From Bartonella alsatica (lineage in GTDB: Bacteria > Pseudomonadota > Alphaproteobacteria > Rhizobiales > Rhizobiaceae), in contig NZ_CP058235.1 in NCBI RefSeq assembly GCF_013388295.1, positions 1,595,118 to 1,659,117 on the forward strand: 64,000 nt of DNA, given 5' to 3'. Made by a program: the position numbers and the translations under genes. Numbering within the stretch: position 1 is the stretch's first letter; each line of letters begins with the position of its first letter. Of this stretch, positions 1-9,699 are shown piece after piece. The notes beneath the pieces were generated by a model. That model had not been told where the DNA came from. It made no database searches and worked only from the letters and a program-made list of their open reading frames with translations.

Positions 1-798
1 GGGAATCACGGCGTTACAGAGGAGAATATTACACCATTTCCACAATCTATGACACAAAAGATGGTACGAAATTTTGCAACTGGTGATGCTGCTATTAACC
101 AAATCTGCATAGCTTATGATCTTGGATTGAAGATATTTGATTTAGCACTCGAATATCCTACAATGAATATTACCAAAGACGCAGCAATGGATGAGCGTAG
201 TGCAGCTGCTACAATGGCATTTGGAATGGAGTCCATTGCTGGTGGAACAGATCTTTTGTGTATAGGTGAAATGGGCATTGGAAACACAACGATAGCTTCA
301 GCTTTATGTTTAGCATTGTTTGGTGGGGATGTTGAGGAATGGACGGGTAGTGATATGGGATCGGAGGGAGAATTTTATCAGCGTAAAATTGCAGCGATCA
401 AGACAGCAGTTTCTTTACATAAGAATCATTTTAATGATCCTTTTGAAATCATGCGTCGTCTAGGAGGGCGTGAAATTGCTGCTATGATTGGTGCCATTTT
501 GGCAGCAAGAATGGAAAAAGTTCCTGTTATTTTAGATGGTTTTGTAGCAACAGTGGCAGCAGCAGTCCTTTATAAAATGCACCCAAGAGCTCTTGATCAT
601 ATTCTTGTTGGGCATGTTTCTTCTGAGACGGTACATCGTAAACTGTTAAAAAAAATTGGCAAAGAACCGCTTTTAGATCTGAAAATGTGCTTTGGCGAAG
701 GGACAGGTGCGGCCATGGCAGCTGGTATTGTCAAAGCTGCTGTTTTGACTCACACAAAAATGGCGGTTTTTGAACAAGAAGATTTAATTAAAGGATAA
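1..798 (+). CDS. cobT: Nicotinate-nucleotide--dimethylbenzimidazole phosphoribosyltransferase, 5' end outside window
   Basis: CobT transfers phosphoribose from nicotinate mononucleotide to 5,6-dimethylbenzimidazole, giving alpha-ribazole phosphate for the lower ligand of cobalamin. The frame is open from base 1, and residues HGVTEENITPFPQS before the first in-window ATG (49) match the family, so the true start lies upstream and that ATG is internal. Family blocks seen are GEMGIGNTTIASAL, LDGFVATVAAAVL and FGEGTGAAMA, whose Glu corresponds to the catalytic base of CobT. The stop is TAA at 796-798. It is convergent with the Lrp-type gene that follows, with a 32-base gap. The family assignment is firm. 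Confidence 0.95.
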   Translation, partial: GNHGVTEENITPFPQSMTQKMVRNFATGDAAINQICIAYDLGLKIFDLALEYPTMNITKDAAMDERSAAATMAFGMESIAGGTDLLCIGEMGIGNTTIASALCLALFGGDVEEWTGSDMGSEGEFYQRKIAAIKTAVSLHKNHFNDPFEIMRRLGGREIAAMIGAILAARMEKVPVILDGFVATVAAAVLYKMHPRALDHILVGHVSSETVHRKLLKKIGKEPLLDLKMCFGEGTGAAMAAGIVKAAVLTHTKMAVFEQEDLIKG

Positions 799-830
799 TA
801 ACGGGTTGAAAGAATCCTTTAAGAGCTTTA

Positions 831-1310
831 CTAACTCGTTTTTTCTTGTAGTTTTATGTAATTGAGTGGAAGTTCTGTTGTATATTTAATCTGTTCCATT
901 GCAAAAGAAGATGAAACATCACGGATATCAATTTTAGTAATTAATTTCTTGTAAAAAAGATCATAAGCTTCAATATTAGGAACGACAACACGCAATAAAT
1001 AGTCAATATCTCCACTCATTCGGTAAAATTCAATAACTTCACGAAATTCTCGCACAATTTTTGAAAAACGTTTAAACCATTCATGGCTGTGTGTGCTTGT
1101 ACGAATAGAAACAAAAACAGTAACGTGGGCATTTACTTTTTCTGGAGAAAGTACAGCAACACGACGCTGAATAACACCATCCTCTTCAAGTTTTTGAATT
1201 CTACGCCAGCAAGGAGTTGTTGAAAGACCAACTCTTTTTGCAATATCAGCGACAGAAAGTGTCGCATTTTCTTGTAAAAGATGTAAAATTTTCCGATCAA
1301 GACGATCCAT
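831..1310 (-). CDS. Lrp/AsnC family transcriptional regulator
   Basis: The N-terminal winged helix (DRKILHLLQENATLSVADIAKRV; helix 3 GLSTTPCWRRIQKLEEDGVI) is followed by a C-terminal RAM/AsnC ligand-binding fold (VTVFVSIRT, RMSGDIDYLLRVVV), the order of Lrp-type feast/famine regulators. Such proteins bind amino acids and DNA as dimers or octamers. I prefer the ATG at 1310 (MDRLDRKIL) because GAGA precedes it at normal spacing and the family usually begins here. A GTG at 1328 would add six residues and lacks a clear ribosome site. The gene follows the glycosylase gene on the same strand with a short gap. The regulated genes cannot be told from sequence. Confidence 0.9.
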   Translation of the reverse strand: MDRLDRKILHLLQENATLSVADIAKRVGLSTTPCWRRIQKLEEDGVIQRRVAVLSPEKVNAHVTVFVSIRTSTHSHEWFKRFSKIVREFREVIEFYRMSGDIDYLLRVVVPNIEAYDLFYKKLITKIDIRDVSSSFAMEQIKYTTELPLNYIKLQEKTS

Positions 1311-1329
1311 ATTTTTTCTCAAATTCACT

Positions 1330-1965
1330 TTATAAAAATTTACGTACTAAACTACGCAGATGTATAATTAGCTCATCTCTAAACCATGGATTTTTTTGTA
1401 ACCAAGAAGTGTTACGCCATGAGGGATGAGGTAAAGGCATTACATTATAGCCTCGAGGTTGGCGTATGGAAAGAATATTTCTCCAATCATTAACGGTTGC
1501 TGAAACAGTTTTATGTTTTAATTCTGTAATATGCCATTTTTGTGCATAACTTCCAATAGCAAGGACAAGCTTTATTTGCGGCATTGCTTGAAATACTTTC
1601 TCATGCCATATTTCACGACATTCACGTCTTGGTGGTAAATCAGATTTATTTTTGTCGTAACCTGGAAAACAAAATCCCATAGGAACAATGGCAAAGAGAG
1701 ATCTATTATAAAATTCTTCTTTCGTGACATTTAACCAATGACGCAATCTTTCGCCAGAACGATCATTAAAAGGGATAGAAGTTTCATGGACACGCAACCC
1801 AGGTGCTTGACCTGCGATTGCAATGGAAGCTGTATCAGATAAATAAACTACCGGTTTTGGTTCATGAGGAAGAGGAGGGAAATAACATGGTTTCTGGATA
1901 CAAATGCGACAAGAATAAATTTTCTTTTCGAGTATTATAATTTGTTTACAGTGTGATTGCTTCAT
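1330..1965 (-). CDS. Uracil-DNA glycosylase family protein
   Basis: A 211-residue protein of the uracil-DNA glycosylase superfamily, which removes damaged bases in excision repair. Motif A is IAGQAPGLRVHET, with the GxAPG water-activating loop of family 4/5-like enzymes. Motif B is LPHPSWRN, with the HPS minor-groove loop. Near the N terminus C19, C22 and C27 resemble the iron-sulfur cysteines of family 4 enzymes. The substrate range cannot be fixed: rhizobial relatives carry only the general family name. It lies between the thermonuclease and the Lrp-type regulator, all on the minus strand. Confidence 0.8.
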   Translation of the reverse strand: MKQSHCKQIIILEKKIYSCRICIQKPCYFPPLPHEPKPVVYLSDTASIAIAGQAPGLRVHETSIPFNDRSGERLRHWLNVTKEEFYNRSLFAIVPMGFCFPGYDKNKSDLPPRRECREIWHEKVFQAMPQIKLVLAIGSYAQKWHITELKHKTVSATVNDWRNILSIRQPRGYNVMPLPHPSWRNTSWLQKNPWFRDELIIHLRSLVRKFL

Positions 1966-1989
1966 TGGAAAGTAGGAAATTAAAAAATA

Positions 1990-2544
1990 TTATTCTGTTC
2001 GTGGATGTGCTCTTCGCCATGCTCTCGGTCGTTGAAAACTTGATTGCCATATTCCTTTTTTTTTCTTTCTGGCTTCTTGCTCTTCTTCAGGATAATCATA
2101 ATAATTTATAGCCCAACCATTACGTACAAGCATTGCGTTGATATTGCTTATTTTTTTTGTTTTGCATGTTGCAAGAATGCGGCGATATTTATCTTTTTTA
2201 TGCCAGTAACATGTAACCGGTTGATTTGCTATGAGTTGTTCTAAATATTTTTTTGCCTCAAGCCCACATGGATAGCGTGTCTCCTTTTTACCACAGAATT
2301 GATGAAGTTCAGGAGCATCAATTCCTGCAAGCCGGATCATGACAGAAGAAATCATGATTGAGTCACCATCAATAATAAATGCGTAATCTTCGATAACTGT
2401 TTGAGAAGAAAAAAATTCTTTTTGAGATAATATTTGAGTGTATTTAAAATAAACTATAATAATTATAGTAGTAACAAAAATACTAAAACCAATAACCTTT
2501 AGCTTAAAACTCTTTTGATAAAAATAGAAAAAATCTTTTTTCAT
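1990..2544 (-). CDS. Membrane-anchored thermonuclease (SNase-like) family protein
   Basis: Staphylococcal-nuclease-like protein of 184 residues. One hydrophobic segment at about residues 15-33 (LKVIGFSIFVTTIIIIVYF) suggests a membrane anchor or uncleaved signal, placing the nuclease domain in the periplasm. The domain runs from about residue 52: DGDSIMISSVMIRLAGIDAPE carries the first Arg and the Asp/Glu of the SNase active site, and DKYRRILATC carries the second Arg. A basic C terminus (EARKKKKGIWQ, RPRAWRRAHPR) is typical of rhizobial members. Substrate and role are unknown; extracytoplasmic nucleic acid turnover is an inference. The ATG at 2544 has no strong ribosome site. Confidence 0.8.
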   Translation of the reverse strand: MKKDFFYFYQKSFKLKVIGFSIFVTTIIIIVYFKYTQILSQKEFFSSQTVIEDYAFIIDGDSIMISSVMIRLAGIDAPELHQFCGKKETRYPCGLEAKKYLEQLIANQPVTCYWHKKDKYRRILATCKTKKISNINAMLVRNGWAINYYDYPEEEQEARKKKKGIWQSSFQRPRAWRRAHPRTE

Positions 2545-2866
2545 GAAATTAAAGAAACTGCTACTATAATATATCTTATTTATTGAGAATTGCTATAATT
2601 TTTGCAAAAAACTTTCATTATCCTTGATAAAAATAGGATTCCATTTTAATAATATATCAAAATAGATCATATACAATATCATAGTAAGACTTATGAATAT
2701 GAAAGCAATCAAAAATAAAATAACCCATTCCTAAAAAGCACACAGATTACAAATACACAATTTTCTTTAACTAAAAAAAACACTCTTCAAAAAATAATCC
2801 TGAAGAGCAAAATCGTATTTAAAGGGGGAGGGAATGCAGAAAATACTAGTTAAACAACATAGCTCA
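2545..2866. other. Spacer with no gene apart from the rpmG terminator
   Basis: AT-rich spacer between the thermonuclease start and the rpmG stop. Apart from the terminator hairpin at 2773-2807 I see no coding frame, tRNA or repeat. A promoter for the thermonuclease gene should lie at the low-coordinate end, but no clear consensus is visible. Confidence 0.6.
2773..2807 (-). terminator. Rho-independent terminator of rpmG
   Basis: On the minus strand a 7-bp stem (CTCTTCA / TGAAGAG, 2801-2807 with 2783-2789) is followed after two bases by a run of eight T (2773-2780). It lies 60 bases past the rpmG stop, in the right orientation. Confidence 0.8.
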
Positions 2867-3034
2867 TTATTTAATTTTTGTTTCTTTAAATTCAACGTGT
2901 TTTTTTATAATTGGATCATATTTACGTTTGCTCATTTTATCTGTCATTGTACGACTATTTTTCTTTGTCACATAGAAAAAACCAGTATCTGCAGTTGACA
3001 AAAGCTTGATCTTAATAGTTGCTGCCTTAGCCAT
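2867..3034 (-). CDS. rpmG: 50S ribosomal protein L33
   Basis: A 55-residue protein beginning [20 protein letters not shown] and containing [14 protein letters not shown] and [16 protein letters not shown], the full-length alphaproteobacterial L33 pattern. L33 binds 23S rRNA near the E site. There is no CxxC zinc ribbon, so this is the zinc-independent form. The start is ATG at 3034 and the stop TAA at 2867. A clear terminator follows. In rhizobia rpmG sits upstream of the rnr-topA region, as here, but the genes usually between them seem to have decayed. Confidence 0.97.
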   Translation of the reverse strand: MAKAATIKIKLLSTADTGFFYVTKKNSRTMTDKMSKRKYDPIIKKHVEFKETKIK

Positions 3035-4349
3035 AATTTAAGATTCCTATTTATACCGAAAACAATATTTTTTGCTAAAAATCTATTTTTAATGTAATCA
3101 GATTTTATAGCAACACTACGGATGTTCTAAAAAAAGTCAAGGGCTGATTAATTTTCTCGTAAGCTGCACAAACATCAAAATCATATATAAGCTAAAAACA
3201 AAGTCATAGCTGCTGAGAAAACAAATGGTTTTAAAATATCTAGGTCTGAACAATAGTAGTTGATCTATTAAGTATACTGATTCCATATCAAAAAGTAAAA
3301 GCAACATTAGCACTAGAAAGTTCATATTCTTTGAAATGTACACCTAGATATGTGAGCTCGATTGTATAAAGAACAGCAGGTACATTTCTCAGGAAACAGA
3401 GATCAAACATCAAAAAATATTGGTGTTTTATTATTCATGGTAACATGAAAATTCCCACAAAACTTAAGATAGTCCAGCTCATAAGAGAATAACGTCGATT
3501 TTTTGTTTAATTGCTTATAAAACTAGTAGAGGTTAAGAGGAAATATTACCAAGTGTGTGTTGCCATAAAGGGTGCAGCCTCTTATTATATTCAATGGATG
3601 AACTAAAAGAAGTTATAAGGGGTAAAGTTTCCATTTAGAACAGCAGCGTAGACAAGATCTACTATCACTGAGCTAAATATGAAAGAAATAGGGAACAAAT
3701 AGCATATACTACTTCTTTTGAAGTTCTGAACTGAATTTCCAAGCTACGAGAATTGTCATAGAAACAAACACAACTCCTTACAAAAGTTATGAAATCGTGT
3801 ATTCTTACTTTTTCTAATAGCATGCAATCTATCGCAAATCTTAATCGTAATATGATAGCATAAATAGAAAAAATTAAACTACATTTTTTAGGTGGTGCAC
3901 AATTGTTTAATCAAAAACTCTAATAGGATAAACAGAATTTTATAGTGAAACGTATAATATAAATATTTAAATGACCCAAATCCATATTAGTTCAAAAAAA
4001 TGGAATCTTAGAAAATTTAAATACTTTATCATTATCAATATTGCTTGAGCAGTATCTAGGTAGATATAAAGCGAATTGAACAGTAAAAATCGTTTCAACG
4101 ATTGCACGCAAAGAATTATTTTAAGAATTCAAAGATTTTTTAACATAATTAATGATTAATTGTATCGTTATTTATTATGTTAATAAAAAATTAAATTAAT
4201 ATGAAATAAATACAAACACATACCTTGTATATTTTCTAATTCATTTAATAAAAATCTCTTCTAAATTACTTTATTATATTCTAATATACCATAAATAAAA
4301 ATTAATTAATAAAAATTGTAATAAGAATTTTAATTTTTTCTTTTTAGTT
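3035..4349. other. 1.3-kb gene-free, decayed AT-rich region
   Basis: No frame longer than about 70 codons and none with recognisable homology. The longest (3137-3343, minus) is hydrophobic and could be a remnant of a membrane protein, but this cannot be shown. Base composition drifts to very high AT from about 3900 to 4340. As I recall rhizobial gene order, small membrane protein and transporter genes lie between rpmG and rnr, so this stretch is best read as their remains; that is inference. Confidence 0.5.
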
Positions 4350-6638
4350 TTAGTTAATATTTCTTCTTCCATAAAAAGCATATTTTTGTTTTTTTGTTAT
4401 AAATTTGTTTTTATGGTGGCATCTAGATGAAAAGGTTTTTGGAGAAGGTTCTGTTAAGAGCTCAAAGCATAAAGCACCAGCAAAAGGCTGTACTGTTATA
4501 AGCTTCACCTTTACGATATCACTTAGTTGATAACCTTTATGACTGCGTTTTCCAACAAGAGTATGTTTTATTTCATCGAAATAATAATAATCATTTTTAA
4601 GTGTAGAAATATGCACAAAACCATCTGTATTAAGTTTGTCAAGTGTAATAAAAAGCCCTGCTTTTGTGATTCCAGAAACACGACCTGTAAAAGTACAGCC
4701 TATTTTGTTGGTTAGATAGTGTGCGACAAGCCGATCAATGGTTTCTCTTTCAGCCATCATTGCACGGCGCTCATATAAGGAAATTTGTGTGGCAATTTCC
4801 GCAAGATTTTGTTCTTGTATCTCTGTTAATGGGTCATTTCCCAATTTTAGGGCTTTAATAAGTGCTCGATGAATAATAAGATCAGCATAACGACGTATTG
4901 GTGAAGTAAAATGTGTATAGTTATGTAAGTTCAAACCAAAATGACCAATATTTTTGGGATTATATTCTGCTTGAGATTGTGTGCGTAAAATAACTTGAGT
5001 GACCAATTCTTGTTGTTGGGTATTCATGGTTTTTTCTAAAATGCTATTAAGGCGTGCTGATGTAAGCTCTGCACTCCGAGAGAGTGGTATCCCCAAACTT
5101 TGAAGAAAACTTCGCAGTATTTCCTGTTTTGCAAGAGAAGGTTTATCATGGATACGATAGATGAGTGGTTGATGATGTTCTTTTAATGTTTCAGAAGCTG
5201 CAATATTTGCTTGGATCATGAATTCTTCAATCAAACAATGTGCTTCTAGGTGTGGTTCACTCATAACATCTTTGATGCATCCATTTTGATCGAGGATAAT
5301 CTTTTTTTCTGCTATTTTAAATTCTAGCGGTTGTCGGCGATTCCGTGCGATTTTGAGACACTCATAAGCTTTCCATAAGGGTTGCAAGACACTCTCGAAG
5401 AAGGGCGCTATTTTTTCATTTATATTTCCCTCAATTGCTAATTGTACTTCTTGATAAGAGAATTTAGCGACTACACGCAGCATAATACGATGAAAACTAT
5501 GTTTTCGTTTGTTACCGTTTGCATCAAAAACCATACGAACGGCTAATGCTGGCCTTTCTTTGCCTTCACGCAGAGAACATAAATCATTAGAAATATGTTC
5601 TGGTAGCATTGGCACAACATGATCAGGAAAATAAATTGAGTTTCCTCGTTTTAATGCTTCTTTATCTAAAGCGCTTCCCGTTTTAATATAATAAGAAACA
5701 TCTGCAATTGCGACGATAATAATCCAACCGCCACGATTGGCAGGGTCTTCATCTTTTGTTGCATAAACTGCATCATCATGATCTTTTGCGTCTGATGGAT
5801 CAATTGTAATAAGTGGTAATTGCCTCCAATCTTCACGATTTTCTATGTTGGCAGGTTTTATGTGCTTTACTTGCTCAAGGACATCTTCGGGAAAAATATA
5901 AGGAATTCCCTTTGAAAGAAGAGCAATCATTGACAATGTTTTTTCACTTTCAATATGTCCTAAAACGTTCTTTATTTGTGCATTTTTCAGTCCATAACCA
6001 GTATTTTTTTTAATTTCAACTTCAACAAGATCACCAGATTTTATTTTCATTTTTGAAGATGTATTAGAGGTATCAATGATGAGTTTGTTCGTTTTTCTAT
6101 CTATAGGGTCAAGCCGCCATTGATCAGTTTTTAATTTTTGTACAATACCAAATATGCTTTTGGGTGATATATCTATTTTACGGATAATTCGTCCTGTATA
6201 AGGGTAGTTTTGTGAAGTTTTATTTCTAAAAATTTTTACAAGAATATGATCTCCAATACCAATGTTTGCTCCTTTTATACGATGAGAAGAGTGTATTTCA
6301 ATATTTGGTTTTGAATCATCTTCCCACTCAAGAGGTTGTGCGATCAAATCACCGTCTTTGTCGTGCTCGGTAATTTTTACCACAACAACTGGTGGTAATT
6401 TTCTTTTGTTTGTTGCTCTTTTATGCTGTTTTAATATAAGATTTTCTTTTTTTAGTTCACGTAATATATTTCGTAACCAGATATAAGAATTTCCTGTTAA
6501 GTTAAAAGCCTTGGCGATTTTGCGTTTACTTAATTGGTTAGGATTTTTGTTAATAAAGGAGATAACATCGGCTTTGTTTGGTAGCCGCTCCATGTTAATT
6601 GATTGAAAATATTTTATTTTTTTTTCGCCTTTAGCCAA
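4350..6638 (-). CDS. rnr: Ribonuclease R
   Basis: A 762-residue 3'-5' exoribonuclease of the RNase II/R family that degrades structured RNA. An N-terminal helix-turn-helix (about 20-75) and OB/cold-shock-like domains precede the RNB catalytic domain, with the signature ITIDPSDAKDHDDA (D280, D286, D288, D289 for Mg2+). A C-terminal S1 domain (about 655-735, FTGRVSGITKAGLFITL) and a basic tail follow. The start ATG lies 3 bases past the topA stop at 6642, so translation is probably coupled to topA. Length and domain order are normal for alphaproteobacteria. Confidence 0.96.
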   Translation of the reverse strand: MAKGEKKIKYFQSINMERLPNKADVISFINKNPNQLSKRKIAKAFNLTGNSYIWLRNILRELKKENLILKQHKRATNKRKLPPVVVVKITEHDKDGDLIAQPLEWEDDSKPNIEIHSSHRIKGANIGIGDHILVKIFRNKTSQNYPYTGRIIRKIDISPKSIFGIVQKLKTDQWRLDPIDRKTNKLIIDTSNTSSKMKIKSGDLVEVEIKKNTGYGLKNAQIKNVLGHIESEKTLSMIALLSKGIPYIFPEDVLEQVKHIKPANIENREDWRQLPLITIDPSDAKDHDDAVYATKDEDPANRGGWIIIVAIADVSYYIKTGSALDKEALKRGNSIYFPDHVVPMLPEHISNDLCSLREGKERPALAVRMVFDANGNKRKHSFHRIMLRVVAKFSYQEVQLAIEGNINEKIAPFFESVLQPLWKAYECLKIARNRRQPLEFKIAEKKIILDQNGCIKDVMSEPHLEAHCLIEEFMIQANIAASETLKEHHQPLIYRIHDKPSLAKQEILRSFLQSLGIPLSRSAELTSARLNSILEKTMNTQQQELVTQVILRTQSQAEYNPKNIGHFGLNLHNYTHFTSPIRRYADLIIHRALIKALKLGNDPLTEIQEQNLAEIATQISLYERRAMMAERETIDRLVAHYLTNKIGCTFTGRVSGITKAGLFITLDKLNTDGFVHISTLKNDYYYFDEIKHTLVGKRSHKGYQLSDIVKVKLITVQPFAGALCFELLTEPSPKTFSSRCHHKNKFITKKQKYAFYGRRNIN

Positions 6639-6641
6639 AAT

Positions 6642-9230
6642 TTATGTCTCTTTTCTTTTGGAAGGAGCTCTTTTTGTGGTTACTTTTTTACTGGAAGCTT
6701 TACCGGTTGCTTTTTTACGTGATGCTTTAGCCGATATAAGTTCTAATGCTTCTGAAAGTGTTACACTAATTGGTTCTTTATCTTTTGGCAATGTTGCATT
6801 AATTTTGCCCCAATTAATATATGGGCCATAACGTCCATTGCGTATGGTGATAGTTCCTCCATCAGGGTGATCTCCTAATGTGACAAGTGCTGTAGATGCT
6901 GTTTTGCTTCGCATTGTTTTATTTTCTTGTTTTTCGGCAAGTACTGTGACAGCACGATTGATGCCAATATCAAAAACTTCATCTGCATGAAGAAGAGGAG
7001 TAGACGTACCGTTATGCGTGAGGTAGGGACCATAGCGTCCAATAGTAGCTGTGATCATTTTGCCTGTTTCAGGATGTGTGCCAATTGCACGGGGTAGGGA
7101 TAGTAAAGCCAAGGCTTTATCAAGAGTTATATTCTCTGCTTGCCATTCTTTTGGTAGCCCTACACGCTTGGCTTCTTTACTTTCACCAAGTTGAATGTAG
7201 GGCCCAAAACGTCCATTGCGAAGAGAGATATCTTTTCCTGTTTTAGGATCGACACCAAGCATAATAGGTTCGTCATTACGTATGACTTCATTTTCTTCTC
7301 CAACGTCTGTTCCAAGTTGGCGTGTATATTTGCACTCGGGATAATTAGAGCAGCCAACAAATGCACCATAACGCCCTAGCTTTAATGATAATTTACCGTT
7401 TGTACAGAGAGGACAAGAACGGACATCACTTCCGTCTTCACGTATAGGAAAAGCGAGAGGTGCTAATGTCACGTTTAAAACGTCAAGAACATTGGTTATA
7501 CGTAATTCTTTGATATTGGTAATAGACGCATTAAATCCATCCCAAAAATCGCGCATTACATCTTTCCAAGAAAGTTTTCCATCTGATATAAGATCCAGTT
7601 TTTCCTCAAGATCTGCTGTGAATCCGTATTCTACATAGCGATTAAAGAAATTTTCCAGAAAAGCTGTAACGATACGCCCTTTAGCATCAGGAATAAGTTT
7701 TCGTTTATCAATTATAATATATCCACGATCACACAGTGTGGACAATGTAGATGCATAGGTTGAAGGACGACCAATCCCTAGCTCTTCAAGTTTTTTAATT
7801 AAGGAAGATTCAGAATAACGAGGAGGTGGTTCTGTGGTATGTTGTATAGCTTCAACTTTTTCTTTTTTAAGCACTTCACCAGCGTTCATTTGTGGCAAAC
7901 GTGTTGTTTCGTTTTCTTCATTGTTTTCTTCCTCTAGCTGATCAGAGTAAATAGAAATAAAGCCATCGAAACGAATAACAGAACCTGTCGCCCGTAAATT
8001 TGCAAGATTCTCTCCTTGCTGTGCTTCAATTTCAACAGTTGTGCGTTCAATTTCAGCAGAACACATTTGACTAGCAAGGGTGCGCTTCCATATCAGCTCA
8101 TAAAGCTTTGCCTGATCGTTGTCGAGAAAATTTCGTACTTGATTGGGAGTACGTTGAAAATCTGTTGGACGGATAGCTTCATGTGCTTCTTGCGCATTCT
8201 TTGCTTTTGTTGAATAAAGACGTGGTTTTTCAGGAATATAATTACTGCCAAAAGATTCATGAATCACTTTTCGTGCTGAATCAATGGCCTCTGGTGCTAT
8301 TTGCACACCATCAGTACGCATGTAGGTAATAAGCCCTGCCATTTCACCATTAATTTCAACACCTTCATAAAGCTTTTGAGCAATTTGCATAGTGCGAGAG
8401 GCTGAAAATCCTAGTTTTGAAGAAGCCGCTTGCTGTAAAGTGGATGTTGTAAACGGAGGAGAAGGATTCTTCTTTATAGGCTTTGCTTCAACACTGAGTA
8501 TACGATATTTTGCTTGCTCCAATATAAGGCAAATTTGATCTGCTTGTTCTTGAGATTGGATGTAAAGTTTACCAATTTTTTTTTGATTAAGCATTGTTAA
8601 TTTTGCTTTAAAACCATCATTTCGGATAGTTTTAAAGTGTGTTATAATAGACCAATAATCTTCTTTAATAAAATGTTCTATTTCTGATTCACGATCACAA
8701 ATAATACGCAAAGCAACGGATTGAACGCGACCAGCCGAACGTGCACCGGGAAGTTTCCGCCACAAAACAGGTGAGAGTGTAAAACCGACGAGATAATCAA
8801 GAGCGCGCCGTGCAAGATAGGCATCAACAAGTGATGTATCAATATCGCGTGGATTGTTCATGGCATCAAGTACAGATTTTTTGGTGATGGCGTTGAACAC
8901 AACCCGTTTAATAGGTTTATTCTTTAAAACTTTTTTTTGACGAAGAACATCCAGAATATGCCATGAAATAGCTTCTCCTTCTCGATCAGGGTCAGTTGCT
9001 AAGATGAGGCTATCAGCTTCTTTGACGGCTTTTGCTATTTCATTTAAACGCTTAGCAGCAACAGAATCAATATCCCATTTCATAGAAAAATCTTGATCAG
9101 GCAGAACGGAGCCATCTTTTGCAGGCAAATCACGAACATGTCCAAATGATGCTACTACTTTGTATTGAGATCCGAGATATTTGTTAATTGTTTTTGCTTT
9201 TGCCGGAGATTCAACGATAACGATATTCAT
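6642..9230 (-). CDS. topA: DNA topoisomerase I
   Basis: Type IA topoisomerase of 862 residues that relaxes negative supercoils. The TOPRIM domain starts at residue 1 (MNIVIVESPAKAKTI) with the acidic motif DPDREGE at 80-86. The catalytic Tyr is Y303 in ITYMRTD. One four-Cys zinc ribbon (CPLC...CSNYPEC) follows at about 615-640, then glycine-rich repeats of the GRFGPYI / GRYGPYL / GRYGPYINWG kind. The lysine-rich tail (last about 25 residues) is typical of rhizobial TopA. It is cotranscribed with rnr downstream. The 398 bases between it and dprA hold a small gene on the opposite strand. Confidence 0.97.
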   Translation of the reverse strand: MNIVIVESPAKAKTINKYLGSQYKVVASFGHVRDLPAKDGSVLPDQDFSMKWDIDSVAAKRLNEIAKAVKEADSLILATDPDREGEAISWHILDVLRQKKVLKNKPIKRVVFNAITKKSVLDAMNNPRDIDTSLVDAYLARRALDYLVGFTLSPVLWRKLPGARSAGRVQSVALRIICDRESEIEHFIKEDYWSIITHFKTIRNDGFKAKLTMLNQKKIGKLYIQSQEQADQICLILEQAKYRILSVEAKPIKKNPSPPFTTSTLQQAASSKLGFSASRTMQIAQKLYEGVEINGEMAGLITYMRTDGVQIAPEAIDSARKVIHESFGSNYIPEKPRLYSTKAKNAQEAHEAIRPTDFQRTPNQVRNFLDNDQAKLYELIWKRTLASQMCSAEIERTTVEIEAQQGENLANLRATGSVIRFDGFISIYSDQLEEENNEENETTRLPQMNAGEVLKKEKVEAIQHTTEPPPRYSESSLIKKLEELGIGRPSTYASTLSTLCDRGYIIIDKRKLIPDAKGRIVTAFLENFFNRYVEYGFTADLEEKLDLISDGKLSWKDVMRDFWDGFNASITNIKELRITNVLDVLNVTLAPLAFPIREDGSDVRSCPLCTNGKLSLKLGRYGAFVGCSNYPECKYTRQLGTDVGEENEVIRNDEPIMLGVDPKTGKDISLRNGRFGPYIQLGESKEAKRVGLPKEWQAENITLDKALALLSLPRAIGTHPETGKMITATIGRYGPYLTHNGTSTPLLHADEVFDIGINRAVTVLAEKQENKTMRSKTASTALVTLGDHPDGGTITIRNGRYGPYINWGKINATLPKDKEPISVTLSEALELISAKASRKKATGKASSKKVTTKRAPSKRKET

Positions 9231-9492
9231 AATTTTACCCGAATGTTGAAATAAAAACTTTTTTATAAGCTCCTTTTACGCGAATAGCTAATGGCAATTG
9301 GTTAAGAGCACATAAAAAATATTAGTCATATAAAAAACATTAATATTGTACAACTTGTGATTGTTATTGTTAAAATACACCCTATATAAAGTTATATTGC
9401 TTATTTTTCCACTGTTAAAAAAAACATACGGCGAAATACTAAGATAACATCTATTGAGAAGTAGGAGGGGAAATGCTCAAAGGTAGAGGATT

Positions 9493-9699
9493 ATGTTTAT
9501 AAATCATTTAAAAATTATCCAATATATTACAGATATGTCAAAACAAATGAATCAAATGGCGCGTCAGGCGCATAGCCCACTTTTAGCATTGCTTTTGGAT
9601 ATGGTTGCCAAAGAAGGACAAAGCATTATTAATAGTGCTGAGACTCTTGGGGAAGATCCAAACTCGACAATGACACATAACCATCAGAGTGTCGAATAA
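9493..9699 (+). CDS. Small hypothetical protein (68 aa), tail-to-tail overlap with dprA
   Basis: A 68-residue frame starting MFINHLKIIQYITDMSKQMN, mildly amphipathic, no domain recognised. It starts at ATG 9493 after a purine-rich GTAGAGGA. A stronger site (AGGAGGGG, 9463-9470) lies just upstream but serves an overlapping 9-codon frame at 9473-9502. The last 71 bases run antisense to the end of dprA. It could be a real lineage-specific gene or chance: the start signals favour a real gene, the overlap weakens the case. Function unknown. Confidence 0.4.
   Translation: MFINHLKIIQYITDMSKQMNQMARQAHSPLLALLLDMVAKEGQSIINSAETLGEDPNSTMTHNHQSVE

Noticed and set aside
3137..3343. 68-codon hydrophobic frame on the minus strand
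   Set aside because: No ribosome site, no family, and it sits in decayed DNA; at most a remnant, so not listed as a gene.
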